Shown one piece after another: positions 14,149-22,601 of a stretch of DNA of 64,000 bases. The number at the start of each line of letters is the position of its first letter. Position 1 is the first letter of the stretch. A program made the position numbers and the translations under genes. The notes under the pieces were generated by a model, which saw only the letters and a program-made list of their open reading frames with translations, searched no databases and had not been told where the DNA came from. This DNA is from Planctomycetaceae bacterium (GTDB lineage Bacteria; Planctomycetota; Phycisphaerae; UBA1845; UTPLA1), in the NCBI GenBank assembly GCA_011525745.1, contig WYBU01000137.1:1-64000 (forward strand). Reading direction: 5' to 3'.

Positions 14149-14385
14149 ATGATCGCTGAGAACTTCAAGACGTGGTGGCATCTGAAGGGGCCTGGCGCCG
14201 TCAAAGAGACGCTGCTGACCTGTGCGGTGGTGCTGCTGGTCCTGGCGAGCCTGCCGCTCCTGGCATTTGCGCTGTTTCTGGCGCGCGGGGTAATCCTGCT
14301 CCTGCTTCCGCTCGCGCTGGCGGCCGGCGCGCTCGCATACGGCGTCAGCCCAAGATTCAGGTTGTGGCTGCGATCCACTCACTGA
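14149..14385 (+). CDS. small two-helix membrane protein of the redox operon
   Basis: A 78-residue protein with a short cytosolic start (MIAENFKTWWHLKGPGAV) and two adjacent membrane helices (about residues 23-43 and 48-66, rich in Leu, Val and Ala), ending in a basic tail. AAGGGGG lies upstream of the ATG at 14149. It has no cofactor motif. It lies 20 nt before the ferredoxin subunit, in the position of the small membrane subunits of Hmc/Qrc-type complexes, and may help anchor the complex. Confidence 0.75.
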   Translation: MIAENFKTWWHLKGPGAVKETLLTCAVVLLVLASLPLLAFALFLARGVILLLLPLALAAGALAYGVSPRFRLWLRSTH

Positions 14386-14405
14386 ACGATTGCGAGGGGT
14401 TACCC

Positions 14406-15500
14406 ATGAGCGTCAGCCGACGGGACTTCCTCAGACTGGCCGGCGCCGCAGGCGTGGCGAACCTTGCCGCAGCGCAAGCCGCGCGCGCCTCGGCGGCCGG
14501 TCCGGCCAATCCCGAATGGATGGGAATGCTGACGGACCTGACGCTGTGCGTGGGCTGTCGCAAGTGCGAGTGGGCCTGCCGACAGGCCAACGGGCTGGCC
14601 GGTGAGGAGCCAATCGACGCATACGACGATCCGTCGGTCTTCGCGAACAAGCGACGGACGAGCGGTTTAAGCCTGACGGTGGTTAATCGATACGGTTCGG
14701 ACGCGGCGGGGGAAAAGCCGGTTCACGTCAAGACGCAATGCATGCACTGCATCGAACCGGCGTGCGCCTCGGCGTGCCTGGTGGGCGCCTATCGCAAGTC
14801 GCCCCAGGGGCCGGTGATCTATGACGACTCTGCGTGCATCGGGTGCCGCTACTGCCTGATTGCGTGTCCGTTCGAGATGCCGGCGTACACCTATGACGAT
14901 CCGCTCACGCCGGTGGTGCGGAAATGCATGATGTGCGTTGAGCGCATTCGGGACGGCGCGAGCCGCCCGGCGTGCGCCGAGATGTGTCCGGTCGAGGCGA
15001 TCACGTTCGGCAAGCGCAACGCGCTGCTGACGCTGGCCCGAAAGAAGATCGCCGAGCATCCGGACAAGTACGTGGACCATATCTACGGCGAAACCGAAGC
15101 CGGCGGAACCTGCTGGCTTTACATCGCGGGCAAGCCGTTCGAGGAACTCGGTTTCCGGACCGACGTGGGAACGACTCCCTATCCGGAGTTGACTCGCGGA
15201 TTCCTGTCCAGCGTGCCGTTGATCCAGACGATCTGGCCAGCCCTGCTGATGGGCGCTTACGCCTTTACACAGCGGCGCGAGACGCTGGCACGCGATTCGG
15301 GCGCTTCGGTCGCGCCGCCGACTGAGAACGGGTCTGAAAAGCCCGAATCAGGGCGGGCAGTCGCGGTCAACCGCGTCGCCCCCAGCGACGACAACCCATC
15401 GCTCCCTTCACGCTCCCGCCCTGGTCGCGTTCAGGGTCGCGGTTCGGATCAGGCTTCTCAAACACGTTCCGAGTCCACGCCTCCGGAGGCCGAGTCATGA
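14406..15500 (+). CDS. Tat-exported four-cluster [4Fe-4S] ferredoxin subunit, HmcB/HybA-like
   Basis: A 364-residue iron-sulfur protein that would pass electrons between the multihaem cytochrome and the membrane subunit. SRRDFLRLAG at the N-terminus is a Tat export signal. Four Cys groups follow: CVGCRKCEWAC, CMHCIEPACASAC, CIGCRYCLIAC and CMMCVERIR...CAEMC, the standard set for four [4Fe-4S] clusters. A hydrophobic segment near residue 280 (VPLIQTIWPALLMGAY) may anchor the C-terminus. The last 55 residues are low complexity, and the DNA there (about 15403-15455) resembles the dispersed CACGGTCGCGGTTCGG repeats. GAGGGG precedes the ATG at 14406. Its stop overlaps the next gene by 4 nt. Confidence 0.88.
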   Translation: MSVSRRDFLRLAGAAGVANLAAAQAARASAAGPANPEWMGMLTDLTLCVGCRKCEWACRQANGLAGEEPIDAYDDPSVFANKRRTSGLSLTVVNRYGSDAAGEKPVHVKTQCMHCIEPACASACLVGAYRKSPQGPVIYDDSACIGCRYCLIACPFEMPAYTYDDPLTPVVRKCMMCVERIRDGASRPACAEMCPVEAITFGKRNALLTLARKKIAEHPDKYVDHIYGETEAGGTCWLYIAGKPFEELGFRTDVGTTPYPELTRGFLSSVPLIQTIWPALLMGAYAFTQRRETLARDSGASVAPPTENGSEKPESGRAVAVNRVAPSDDNPSLPSRSRPGRVQGRGSDQASQTRSESTPPEAES

Positions 15501-16798
15501 TCGACCAGGTCGCCCGGACCGCCGTTCTCGAATCTCCGCCGCCGGTCGCCGACGAACCGGCGCCGTCGCGACAGGCGGTTCCACCGCGCGGTCGCTCGCG
15601 CTCGGCATCGTTGGCGTGGCTGCGGCGCGAGATTCTGCTCGGCCAGACGCCGCGCGATTACCTGAAGAGCCTCGTAACGCCGTTCAACATTGTTGCCGCC
15701 CTGATCCTGTGCGTGGGCATTCCGGTGACGATCGTTCGCTTCACGCAGGGATTGGCGGCGACCACGAACCTGACCGACGCCACACCGTGGGGCTTGTGGA
15801 TCGGCTTCGACGTGCTGTGCGGCGTGGCGCTGGCAGCCGGCGGCTTCGTGATGGCTTCGGCGGTGCATCTGTTCGGGCTTCACGACTACAAGCCGCTGGT
15901 GCGGCCGGCGATTCTGACCGGATTTCTCGGGTATTTCTTCGTCGTCATCGGACTGCTGTTCGACCTGGGGCGTCCGTGGCGGCTGCCATATCCGCTGTTC
16001 ATTTCGCCGGGCGTGACCTCGGTCATGTTCGAGGTTGCCTGGTGCGTCGCCCTGTACCTGACGGTGCAACTGCTGGAGTTCTGTCCCGCGGCGTTCGAGT
16101 GGCTTGGCTGGCGGTCGTGCCGCCAGTGGGCCGTGTGGATGACCGTCGGGTTGACGGTCTTCGGCGTGCTGCTATCGACGTTGCACCAATCCGCTCTGGG
16201 TGGGCTGTTCCTGATGGCGCCCGGAAAGATCCACCCGCTGTGGTATTCGCCCTACATCCCGGTGCTGTTCTTCGCGTCGGCGGTGGCGGCCGGAATCTCG
16301 ATGGTAGTGTTTGAGAGCATGCTCTCGCACCGCGTGTTCCAGGAGGCGCGGCACAGCCGCGCGCGGATGGACCGGCTGACGCTGGGGCTGGGCAAGGCCG
16401 CGGCCGTGGTGCTGATGGTCTATTTCGGCCTCAAGTGGCTCGCGCTGGCGCACGGGCAGCAATGGCGCCTGTTGCTCACGCCGTACGGCTACTGGTGGCT
16501 GCTGGAGGTTCTCGGGTTCATTCTGCTGCCGTGCCTGCTCAACGCCTACGCCGTGCGAAACCGCCGCGCCGGTCTGGTGCGGTTCGCATGCGTCATCACG
16601 GTGCTGGGGATCGTTCTGAACCGGCTCAACATTTCGATCATCACGTATCACTGGAACGCGGCGGAGCGTTACATCCCGGATTGGAAGGAGTTCGCCATCA
16701 CGATCATGATCGTGACGCTCGGATTGCTGAGCTTCCGGTCTATCGTCAACCGCATGCCCGTGCTGAACGACCATCCCGACTTTGAACCGGCGCATTAG
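15497..16798 (+). CDS. NrfD/HybB-type polytopic membrane subunit
   Basis: A 433-residue protein of the polysulfide-reductase NrfD family with about 9-10 membrane helices from residue 55 to 420. It would carry the quinone site of the complex. Family features include PWGLWIGFDVLCGVALAAGG, then FYxP-like LYSPYIPVLFFASAVAAG equivalents, and a long run of amphipathic loops. The first 50 residues are cytosolic and Pro/Arg-rich. Its ATG overlaps the preceding stop (ATGA), and it is followed after 12 nt by the HmcD-like gene, so stoichiometric translation with the ferredoxin subunit is likely. Confidence 0.9.
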   Translation: MIDQVARTAVLESPPPVADEPAPSRQAVPPRGRSRSASLAWLRREILLGQTPRDYLKSLVTPFNIVAALILCVGIPVTIVRFTQGLAATTNLTDATPWGLWIGFDVLCGVALAAGGFVMASAVHLFGLHDYKPLVRPAILTGFLGYFFVVIGLLFDLGRPWRLPYPLFISPGVTSVMFEVAWCVALYLTVQLLEFCPAAFEWLGWRSCRQWAVWMTVGLTVFGVLLSTLHQSALGGLFLMAPGKIHPLWYSPYIPVLFFASAVAAGISMVVFESMLSHRVFQEARHSRARMDRLTLGLGKAAAVVLMVYFGLKWLALAHGQQWRLLLTPYGYWWLLEVLGFILLPCLLNAYAVRNRRAGLVRFACVITVLGIVLNRLNISIITYHWNAAERYIPDWKEFAITIMIVTLGLLSFRSIVNRMPVLNDHPDFEPAH

Positions 16799-16810
16799 CG
16801 GAGAGACCCC

Positions 16811-16951
16811 ATGCACACGCTGCACGACCACATGATCGCAACGAAGGCCGCCGAGTACATCATGGCGGCCGGTTTCCTTGTGCTGTTCCTGCTTTTCTGG
16901 CGGTTCCTTTGTGGACATCCGAAACGGTCCGACGCGCACAGGAGGCCATGA
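16811..16951 (+). CDS. HmcD-like single-helix membrane protein, 46 aa
   Basis: A short gene that is easily missed. The product begins MHTLHDHMIATKAAEYIMAA, continues into one membrane helix (AGFLVLFLLFWRFL) and ends in a basic tail. The His-rich start followed by one helix matches the small HmcD subunit of the Hmc redox complex in sulfate reducers. GAGAGACCCC precedes the ATG at 16811, and the stop lies 3 nt before the cytochrome gene, whose ribosome site (GGAGG at 16941-16945) is inside this frame. Confidence 0.8.
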   Translation: MHTLHDHMIATKAAEYIMAAGFLVLFLLFWRFLCGHPKRSDAHRRP

Positions 16952-16954
16952 CCC

Positions 16955-18661
16955 ATGACTCGCGTCCGTGCGACACGACGCATCGCGACACTCCTGGGGC
17001 TTACGCTGCTGCTGGCCGGATTCGCGGCCTTCGCGGGCACCGTGGATGTGCCGCGGCGTCCAGCGACGCGCAGCTCGCTCTCCGCCGTGCGCCCGAAGAC
17101 GACCGTCGCAAGCCGGCCGACCGCCCCGGCGCCGGCGTCCCCGGCATCGGTTCCGCCCGACGTGGTCATGCTCGCGGATCTGGAGGACCTGTACGAGCCT
17201 GTGCCGTTCGACCATCAGGGGCACGTCCGCATGGCCGACATGTCGTCCGGCTGCACTTATTGCCATCATCACACGCCCGAAGGGATGTCGCCCGCCGCCT
17301 GTCGAAGCTGTCACGCGACGTCGCCTGCGAATGAAACGACGGCCATGCCCAGCCTCAAGGGGGCCTATCACCGGCAGTGCCTGAGCTGTCACGTCGAATG
17401 GAGCCACGACACGGCGTGCAGCGCATGCCACGTGCCGAAGACTCGGCGCGGCGTGGCCCGCGACCGGGATGCGCTGCCCAGCGTGATTCAGCTCGTGTCG
17501 CGCATGAGCAAGCCGGTGAAGCAGAAGGACGTCTTCGTCTACCAGACAAGGCATTCCTCGCTGCCCGTGGTCTCATTCCATCATCGCGATCATGCCCAGA
17601 CCTTCGGCCTGCGATGCGCCGACTGTCACCAGGGGGGTTCGTGCGCGAGTTGCCATGGCAACGACGCGGCGCGTTCGGAATCGGCGGCGGCACGGCATGG
17701 CGTCAAGGATCAGTGCCTGAGCTGCCACAACGAGACCAACTGCGCTTCGTGCCATGACCGGGCCGAGCGACCGCCGTTCGACCATGCGGTGAGCACCGGC
17801 TGGCCGCTGGGACCAAATCATGCCAAGCTGTCGTGCGGCGAATGCCACGGTTCGCCAAAGGAATTCACGGTGCCGTCGCAGAACTGCCACGGCTGCCACG
17901 CGCGGACGCGAAGCCGGATGTTGACCGGCGGCTCGGCGGAGCAAAGCACCCTTGCGCGCTCACGCGAGGGCTTGCCACCCGGACACGAGCAGCCGGACCG
18001 GATGGATTGCCAGGCATGCCATTCCGACATAGCCGGGCGATTTGAGCACGCGACGACCGTTCACGGTCCCGCGGCGGAGGCTTCCGGGTGCAAGACGTGC
18101 CACGACGTGAACGCCGCGAATCCGCGGCCCGCGGCGGATCGGCAGCAAGCGCTGTGTTTGAAGTGCCACGACCGGACGCTCGATGCCGGCCAGGGCCGGT
18201 CGGTTGTCAACGTGTCGGCGCTGCTTGCGGAGAACAAGAATCGCCACGGGCCGGTGCGCGACGGCAACTGCTCGGCGTGCCACAACCCGCACGCCAGCGG
18301 CAACGCGCATTTGCTGGTGCGGGCGTACACGCCCGACTTCTACGCGCCATTCGATCTTGATCAGTACGCGCTGTGCTACGGCTGTCACAACAAGGACCAG
18401 GTGCTGAGCCAGTCGGCCTCCGGGCTGACGGGCTTTCGCGACAAGGACCGGAACCTGCACTGGCTTCACGTGAACCGCGAGAAGGGCCGCACGTGCCGGG
18501 TGTGCCACGAGGTGCACGCGTCCAATCGGCCGTTCCACATTCGGGAAAGCGTTCCGTTCAGCGGGTCCGGATGGCAGTTGCCGATCAATTACGAAAAGAC
18601 CGATGCGGGCGGCCGGTGCGCGCCGGGCTGCCATGCGCCGATGATCTATGATCGGACGTAG
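16955..18661 (+). CDS. multihaem cytochrome c, HmcA-like, 16 CxxCH plus one CxxxCH
   Basis: A 568-residue exported cytochrome. A signal peptide (ATLLGLTLLLAGFAAFAG) precedes a Pro/Ser-rich linker to about residue 70. I count 16 CxxCH motifs, from CTYCH to CRVCH, and a final CAPGCH with three spacer residues, which gives 16 or 17 haems. HmcA of the Hmc complex also has 16, with a similar mass. The many His residues between motifs are suited to bis-His ligation. It is the last gene of the operon and would act in the periplasm as the electron acceptor or donor for the membrane complex. No terminator with a T-run is visible downstream; a palindromic repeat follows. Confidence 0.92.
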   Translation: MTRVRATRRIATLLGLTLLLAGFAAFAGTVDVPRRPATRSSLSAVRPKTTVASRPTAPAPASPASVPPDVVMLADLEDLYEPVPFDHQGHVRMADMSSGCTYCHHHTPEGMSPAACRSCHATSPANETTAMPSLKGAYHRQCLSCHVEWSHDTACSACHVPKTRRGVARDRDALPSVIQLVSRMSKPVKQKDVFVYQTRHSSLPVVSFHHRDHAQTFGLRCADCHQGGSCASCHGNDAARSESAAARHGVKDQCLSCHNETNCASCHDRAERPPFDHAVSTGWPLGPNHAKLSCGECHGSPKEFTVPSQNCHGCHARTRSRMLTGGSAEQSTLARSREGLPPGHEQPDRMDCQACHSDIAGRFEHATTVHGPAAEASGCKTCHDVNAANPRPAADRQQALCLKCHDRTLDAGQGRSVVNVSALLAENKNRHGPVRDGNCSACHNPHASGNAHLLVRAYTPDFYAPFDLDQYALCYGCHNKDQVLSQSASGLTGFRDKDRNLHWLHVNREKGRTCRVCHEVHASNRPFHIRESVPFSGSGWQLPINYEKTDAGGRCAPGCHAPMIYDRT

Positions 18662-18847
18662 GCGACAATGACAGGCGGCAGGACCAAAGGGTGCGGCGCC
18701 GTTCGGCCCGTCACACCGAAACACGGCCTTCGTCCGACAACCTCGATTTCCTGCTTCGTCACATCCCCGGCGGCGAGTCCATCGCAACGGCCGCTGACTG
18801 CCGTTTCAAGGAGGCCGCTGCGCAGCATGGCATCGACACCTTCCATA

Positions 18848-18948
18848 GGGCATCGCGCGGAAATAACGTGAACGAATTGCAGAGGGGTGGTACGGGCGTC
18901 CCGCCCGTCCGGAACGGGCAAGATGCCCGTACCACCCAGGATAATCGC
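18848..18948 (+). repeat. dispersed palindromic repeat, family A, copy 1
   Basis: A core palindrome at 18886-18936 starts GGTGGTACGGGCGTCCCGCC and ends with its imperfect complement. It is flanked by GCATCGCGCGGAAATAA on the left and GGATAATCG on the right. Copies occur at 40920-41045, 46243-46323 (inverted, partial) and 53931-54056 (inverted). The rest of 18662-19087 holds a family-B repeat and no gene. Confidence 0.85.
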
Positions 18949-19044
18949 TGTTTCGCTGGTTTGACTCCGCACTGATGGGGCGGAAGTCGTATGAGGCGAC
19001 CCGCGCGCAGCGAACACGAAAGGCAGAGCGGTAGTTTGCTCGGC

Positions 19045-19069
19045 GCTCCCTCACGGTCGCGGTTCGGTT
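19045..19069 (+). repeat. dispersed repeat, family B, copy 1
   Basis: GCTCCCTCACGGTCGCGG followed by TTCGGTT. The same 25-mer or a near copy is found at 25077-25101, 25116-25140, 43100-43124 (inverted), 43269-43291 and 58613-58637. Confidence 0.85.
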
Positions 19070-19087
19070 GATCGTGGGCGTCGTCTT

Positions 19088-20143
19088 CTATATCCCGATC
19101 CGCCCGAAGTGGTTCAGCACCATAATCGCGCGTAACGTGATCCACTTCGAAGGCCGGCCTTTCTTTTCGATGTCGGCCAGCATCTTGCCGTTAAGGGAGG
19201 CGTCGAGCTTCCAGCGGCCGTCGGGGCCGCGTTTTTTCTCGATGTGGGCGAGCGATTCGTCGAAAACGGGATCGTGCGGCACGTTCAGCTCGGCCAGCGC
19301 CAGCATGGCCTCGAGCAGATCGGGGTTGTAGCTGCGCGGGAAGCCGAAGCGCAGCCAGCCGGGCTTGGGCACGAGCCGATCGTCGGGCACGGGATGGTCG
19401 TTGAGCCAGTTCAGGCGGACGGTTCGCTCGGCGACGCCTTTGCGGCGGCGGCGGACGGCCTCGCGGTATGGTGCGACATCGGGCCGCACGTAGCGAAAGA
19501 CGCGCACGGCGCGAAGTTGATCGACCAGCAGCGTCCGCAGGCGTGCGAGTTCGCCGCGCGGCACGCCCGGCGGCGCGGCGGCCAGGCAACGCAGCGTTTG
19601 CGGGAGGGTCATCTTGCAGGACGTGTGCAGGCAGGTCTCGAGGATAATGCAGGGCACGCCGCCGTGCGGCAGGATGCGCTCGGCCAGCCGGCGGTAGCCG
19701 CGGATGACGCGCGGATCGTCGCCGTAGCCGAAGTGCACGAGCGCCCGCAGGATGTTGGCGGTGAGGCAGACGATTTCGAAGCGCGGCGTCTCGGACGGGG
19801 AGAAGGCGCCGTTTTCGAGCTGCGTGGCGAGCACATGTTCGGCGAGGCGTTTGATGCGTGGGTCGCGGCCGTCGGCGTGGAGGTCGGCCAGGAAGATGAG
19901 CGTCCAGTACGCGCCGCGGTATTTGTCGTAGTTGCCGGTTGTGTTCCAGACCTGTCTGCGTTGTGCGAGGCGGAAGCTGCGGTCGATTCGATGGAGCATC
20001 GTCGCGACGGGCGGGTAATCGTTGCAGCGGCGGCGCAGGGATGTCATGGTTCGCGAATCGGGCGATTCGCCGAGGAGGCGCAACCGGGCCAGGTACTGCA
20101 CGCCGGGGGCGTCGTCTTCGAGCAGCCAGTCAAGGGCGGACAA
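19088..20143 (-). CDS. alpha/alpha-toroid (squalene-cyclase-like fold) protein
   Basis: A 351-residue protein from the TTG at 20143, preceded by AAGGAG; the longer frame to 20290 runs into an intergenic palindrome and is rejected. Repeated helical pairs (YWTLIFLADLHADGRDPRIK, FEIVCLTANILRALVHFGYG, then WLRFGFPRSYNPDLLEAMLA) match the prenyltransferase/squalene-oxidase repeat fold. The catalytic DxDD of squalene-hopene cyclases is absent, and two Cys/His-containing loops (ILETCLHTSCKM) are present instead. Relatives are often annotated only by fold. Function unknown; enzymatic terpene cyclisation is unlikely. Confidence 0.7.
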   Translation of the reverse strand: MSALDWLLEDDAPGVQYLARLRLLGESPDSRTMTSLRRRCNDYPPVATMLHRIDRSFRLAQRRQVWNTTGNYDKYRGAYWTLIFLADLHADGRDPRIKRLAEHVLATQLENGAFSPSETPRFEIVCLTANILRALVHFGYGDDPRVIRGYRRLAERILPHGGVPCIILETCLHTSCKMTLPQTLRCLAAAPPGVPRGELARLRTLLVDQLRAVRVFRYVRPDVAPYREAVRRRRKGVAERTVRLNWLNDHPVPDDRLVPKPGWLRFGFPRSYNPDLLEAMLALAELNVPHDPVFDESLAHIEKKRGPDGRWKLDASLNGKMLADIEKKGRPSKWITLRAIMVLNHFGRIGI

Positions 20144-20245
20144 GGCGTTGCTCCTTGCGGCGCGCCGGGAGGGGCGGGGCGTTGCGGCGCCGCGCGGGTT
20201 CGCTGGTGGTTTTACCGCTTGGCTGCCGCCGGCGGCAAGCAGGGG

Positions 20246-20354
20246 GTAGGGTCCGCTGTGCGGACAGAACATTGTTCGCACGGGCTGCAAGCCCGTGCCA
20301 CGCGATCAGAACCCGCCGCGCAAGCGGCGGGACGGTCCGCACAGCGGACCCTAC
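20246..20354. repeat. nested palindromes upstream of the aldolase gene
   Basis: Outer 20-bp arms at 20246-20265 and 20335-20354 are perfect reverse complements (GTAGGGTCCGCTGTGCGGAC). They enclose two smaller palindromes, CACGGGCTGCAAGCCCGTG and CCCGCCGCGCAAGCGGCGGG. A further GCCG/CGGC dyad lies at about 20381-20403. This fills the gap between the divergent genes. Confidence 0.85.
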
Positions 20355-20447
20355 GGACACTGTAAGCACATGGTACGCGACACAGCCGGGGGCGGCTGTG
20401 CTCCACAGCGCCACGCGGGGGGCGTCCGTGTGATATAGTGACCGGCG

Positions 20448-21488
20448 ATGGACTCGCGTGTGATCGATCTGCGATCGGACACCGTCACACGGCCTTCCGC
20501 CGCGATGCGGGCGGCGATGGTTGGCGCCGAGGTAGGCGACGATCAGTTCGGCGAGGATCCGACGATCAACGCGCTTCAGGAGCGCGTCGCTTCGCTGCTG
20601 GGAAAGGAAGCCGCGCTGTGGCTGCCGACGGGAACGATGGCGAATCAGGTCGCGCTGCGCGTGCTGACGCGGCCAGGCGACGACGTGATCGTCACCCGGC
20701 AGAGCCATGCCGTCTGGCACGAGACGGGCGCCTCGGGCGCCAACGCCGGCGTGCAATTCACCGAGATCGGCGCCGGCGGCACGTTCACGGCCGACGAGTT
20801 CGTCGCGGCGTGCAAGCCGCGCGGGCACATCGTTTATCCACCGACGACGCTGGTTGAAATCGAGAATACGCACAACCGCGCAGGTGGCGTGGTGTTTCCA
20901 CAATCCGAGGCGCTGCGCATCTGCGCGGAGGCCCGACGCCGCGAGATCGCCACGTATCTCGACGGGGCGCGGCTGTGGAACGCGGCCGTCGCGGCGCGGA
21001 CAGCGGCAGCGGACCTGGCGGCGCCGTTTGATCTGGTGTCGGCGGCGTTCTCGAAGGGATTGGGGGCGCCGGGCGGTTCGGCGCTGGCAGGCTCGCGCGA
21101 GATCATCGCGCGGGCCGTGCGTTTCCGCCGGATGCTGGGCGGGGCGATGCGACAGGTCGGCATCTTCGCGGCGGCGGCGCTGCACGCCATCGACCACAAC
21201 ATGAGCCGGCTGGCCGACGACCACGCCCACGCGCGGCGCATCGCGGAGATACTGGCGGAAAGCCCGCGCATCATTGTCGAGCCGTCCTCGGTCCACACGA
21301 ACATCGTGATCTTCGAGCTTGCACCGGATGCACCGGATGCGGCGGCGGTCGTCGCGGCGGCGCGCGAGCACGGCGTGTTGATCTTCGCATTCGGTCCGCG
21401 GACCATCCGCGCCGTGACGCACCTGGATGTCTCGCGCGAGCAGTGCGAGCGGGCGGCCGGCACGCTTCGGCGAATCGTGGACGCATAG
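20448..21488 (+). CDS. ltaE: low-specificity L-threonine aldolase
   Basis: A 346-residue PLP enzyme that splits L-threonine or L-allo-threonine into glycine and acetaldehyde in the cytosol. The N-terminus [18 protein letters not shown] is diagnostic, [10 protein letters not shown] follows, and the PLP lysine lies in [12 protein letters not shown]. The Asp that pairs with the pyridine N is in [10 protein letters not shown], and ENTHNRAGG is the substrate-side loop. Length equals the family norm. The next gene begins 13 nt after its stop, suggesting a two-gene transcript. Confidence 0.92.
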   Translation: MDSRVIDLRSDTVTRPSAAMRAAMVGAEVGDDQFGEDPTINALQERVASLLGKEAALWLPTGTMANQVALRVLTRPGDDVIVTRQSHAVWHETGASGANAGVQFTEIGAGGTFTADEFVAACKPRGHIVYPPTTLVEIENTHNRAGGVVFPQSEALRICAEARRREIATYLDGARLWNAAVAARTAAADLAAPFDLVSAAFSKGLGAPGGSALAGSREIIARAVRFRRMLGGAMRQVGIFAAAALHAIDHNMSRLADDHAHARRIAEILAESPRIIVEPSSVHTNIVIFELAPDAPDAAAVVAAAREHGVLIFAFGPRTIRAVTHLDVSREQCERAAGTLRRIVDA

Positions 21489-21501
21489 ACGCCGACCCAT
21501 C

Positions 21502-22332
21502 ATGAATACGGCCTGCGCCATTCATCTGAATTCATCCAGCGACCCGAGCGCGATCGCGCGGTACACGGCCGCGGCGCAGCGGCAGGGCTTTCGACGGATG
21601 GCCTGGATCGTCGGCGATCGGATGGAGCGGCCGGCGGTCGACTGGGCGACGTTGCTGGATGACTTGAGCCGCACGGCGCGACAATCGCACGGGTTTCATG
21701 TGATCGGCGCGAGCGTGCGTGGCGCCGCGCCGGGCGTCGCCGCGATGGGCGCTGACGCAAGTCGTTCTGTCGCGCCGCTCGTGGATTGGCTGCGGGTCGC
21801 CGCGGTTGCAAGACTCGCGTGGCTGGGCGTCGGTTCTTGCGCTCCGTGCGAACCGTCGCCGCGGGGGGAACGGGATCGACCGGACGAGCGCCTGCACGCG
21901 TTGCGCGAGGCGCTGCTGACGCTGCGATTCGACGCCGAGGATGCGGGCGTGACGCTCGCGCTGTGCGTACCGGATTCGCGTCTGCGGCTCGATCCGACGG
22001 GCGCGCGCGACTTCCTCGATGCGCTGGCAACGCCGTGGATTCGGTTTGTGCTCGATTTCGATGCGATCGCGAAGGATGACGAGCCATGCGAATGGGTCGA
22101 AACCCTGGGCGCGCGGATCGAAGCGATGATCGTGCGCGTGCCGGCGCGGGGCGGGGCGGCGGATGCGTCGGGCGGTGAAAACAGTGATCGGCTTCGCCGC
22201 GCGCGAGACGCTGTCGCGGCGATGCGCCGATCAGCGCCGCGGGAGTGCGTCGTGCTCGATGGCGGAGAGGCGGCGGATTACGCAATTATGGCGCGCGTTG
22301 CGCAGGAGATTGCGGTACTGGAGCAGACGTAG
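21502..22332 (+). CDS. hypothetical TIM-barrel-like protein
   Basis: A 276-residue protein from the ATG at 21502; the frame upstream of it is inside the aldolase gene. Alternating strands and helices (GFRRMAWIVGDRMERP, HGFHVIGASVRGAAPG, LAWLGVGSCAPC, then ALCVPDSRLRLDPTGARDFL and IRFVLDFDAIAKDDE) resemble a xylose-isomerase-like (AP endonuclease 2) barrel, with VVLDGGEAADYAI near the end. Conserved metal ligands of that family are not obvious, so the barrel may be non-catalytic or divergent. It is probably co-transcribed with ltaE. Confidence 0.55.
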   Translation: MNTACAIHLNSSSDPSAIARYTAAAQRQGFRRMAWIVGDRMERPAVDWATLLDDLSRTARQSHGFHVIGASVRGAAPGVAAMGADASRSVAPLVDWLRVAAVARLAWLGVGSCAPCEPSPRGERDRPDERLHALREALLTLRFDAEDAGVTLALCVPDSRLRLDPTGARDFLDALATPWIRFVLDFDAIAKDDEPCEWVETLGARIEAMIVRVPARGGAADASGGENSDRLRRARDAVAAMRRSAPRECVVLDGGEAADYAIMARVAQEIAVLEQT

Positions 22333-22601
22333 AGCGACCCGCGGCGCCCTGCGGAAGTGTGCGATGGCTTCGCTTGTCCGACAGTTCGACACGGCCAAGC
22401 CCCTCACGGGCGGCATTCACACAGGAATCGAGCAAAGTCAGCGCGAGGAGTTGATCGTGCCACCCGCCACGATGAGGCAAAGCCGATTTCAGCAGTTGAT
22501 TCGCTTTCACGCGCTTCGTCACGCAATCGCTGGACGCATCCTGATGCGGCTCTATAATCGGCGCAACGCCGTGGATTGCGGCAAAACGGAACCCGCCCAA
22601 C

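Noticed and set aside
19088-20143. Squalene-hopene cyclase or hopanoid pathway (with the HpnB-like gene at 29275)
   Set aside because: The DxDD catalytic motif is missing and no other hopanoid gene is present.
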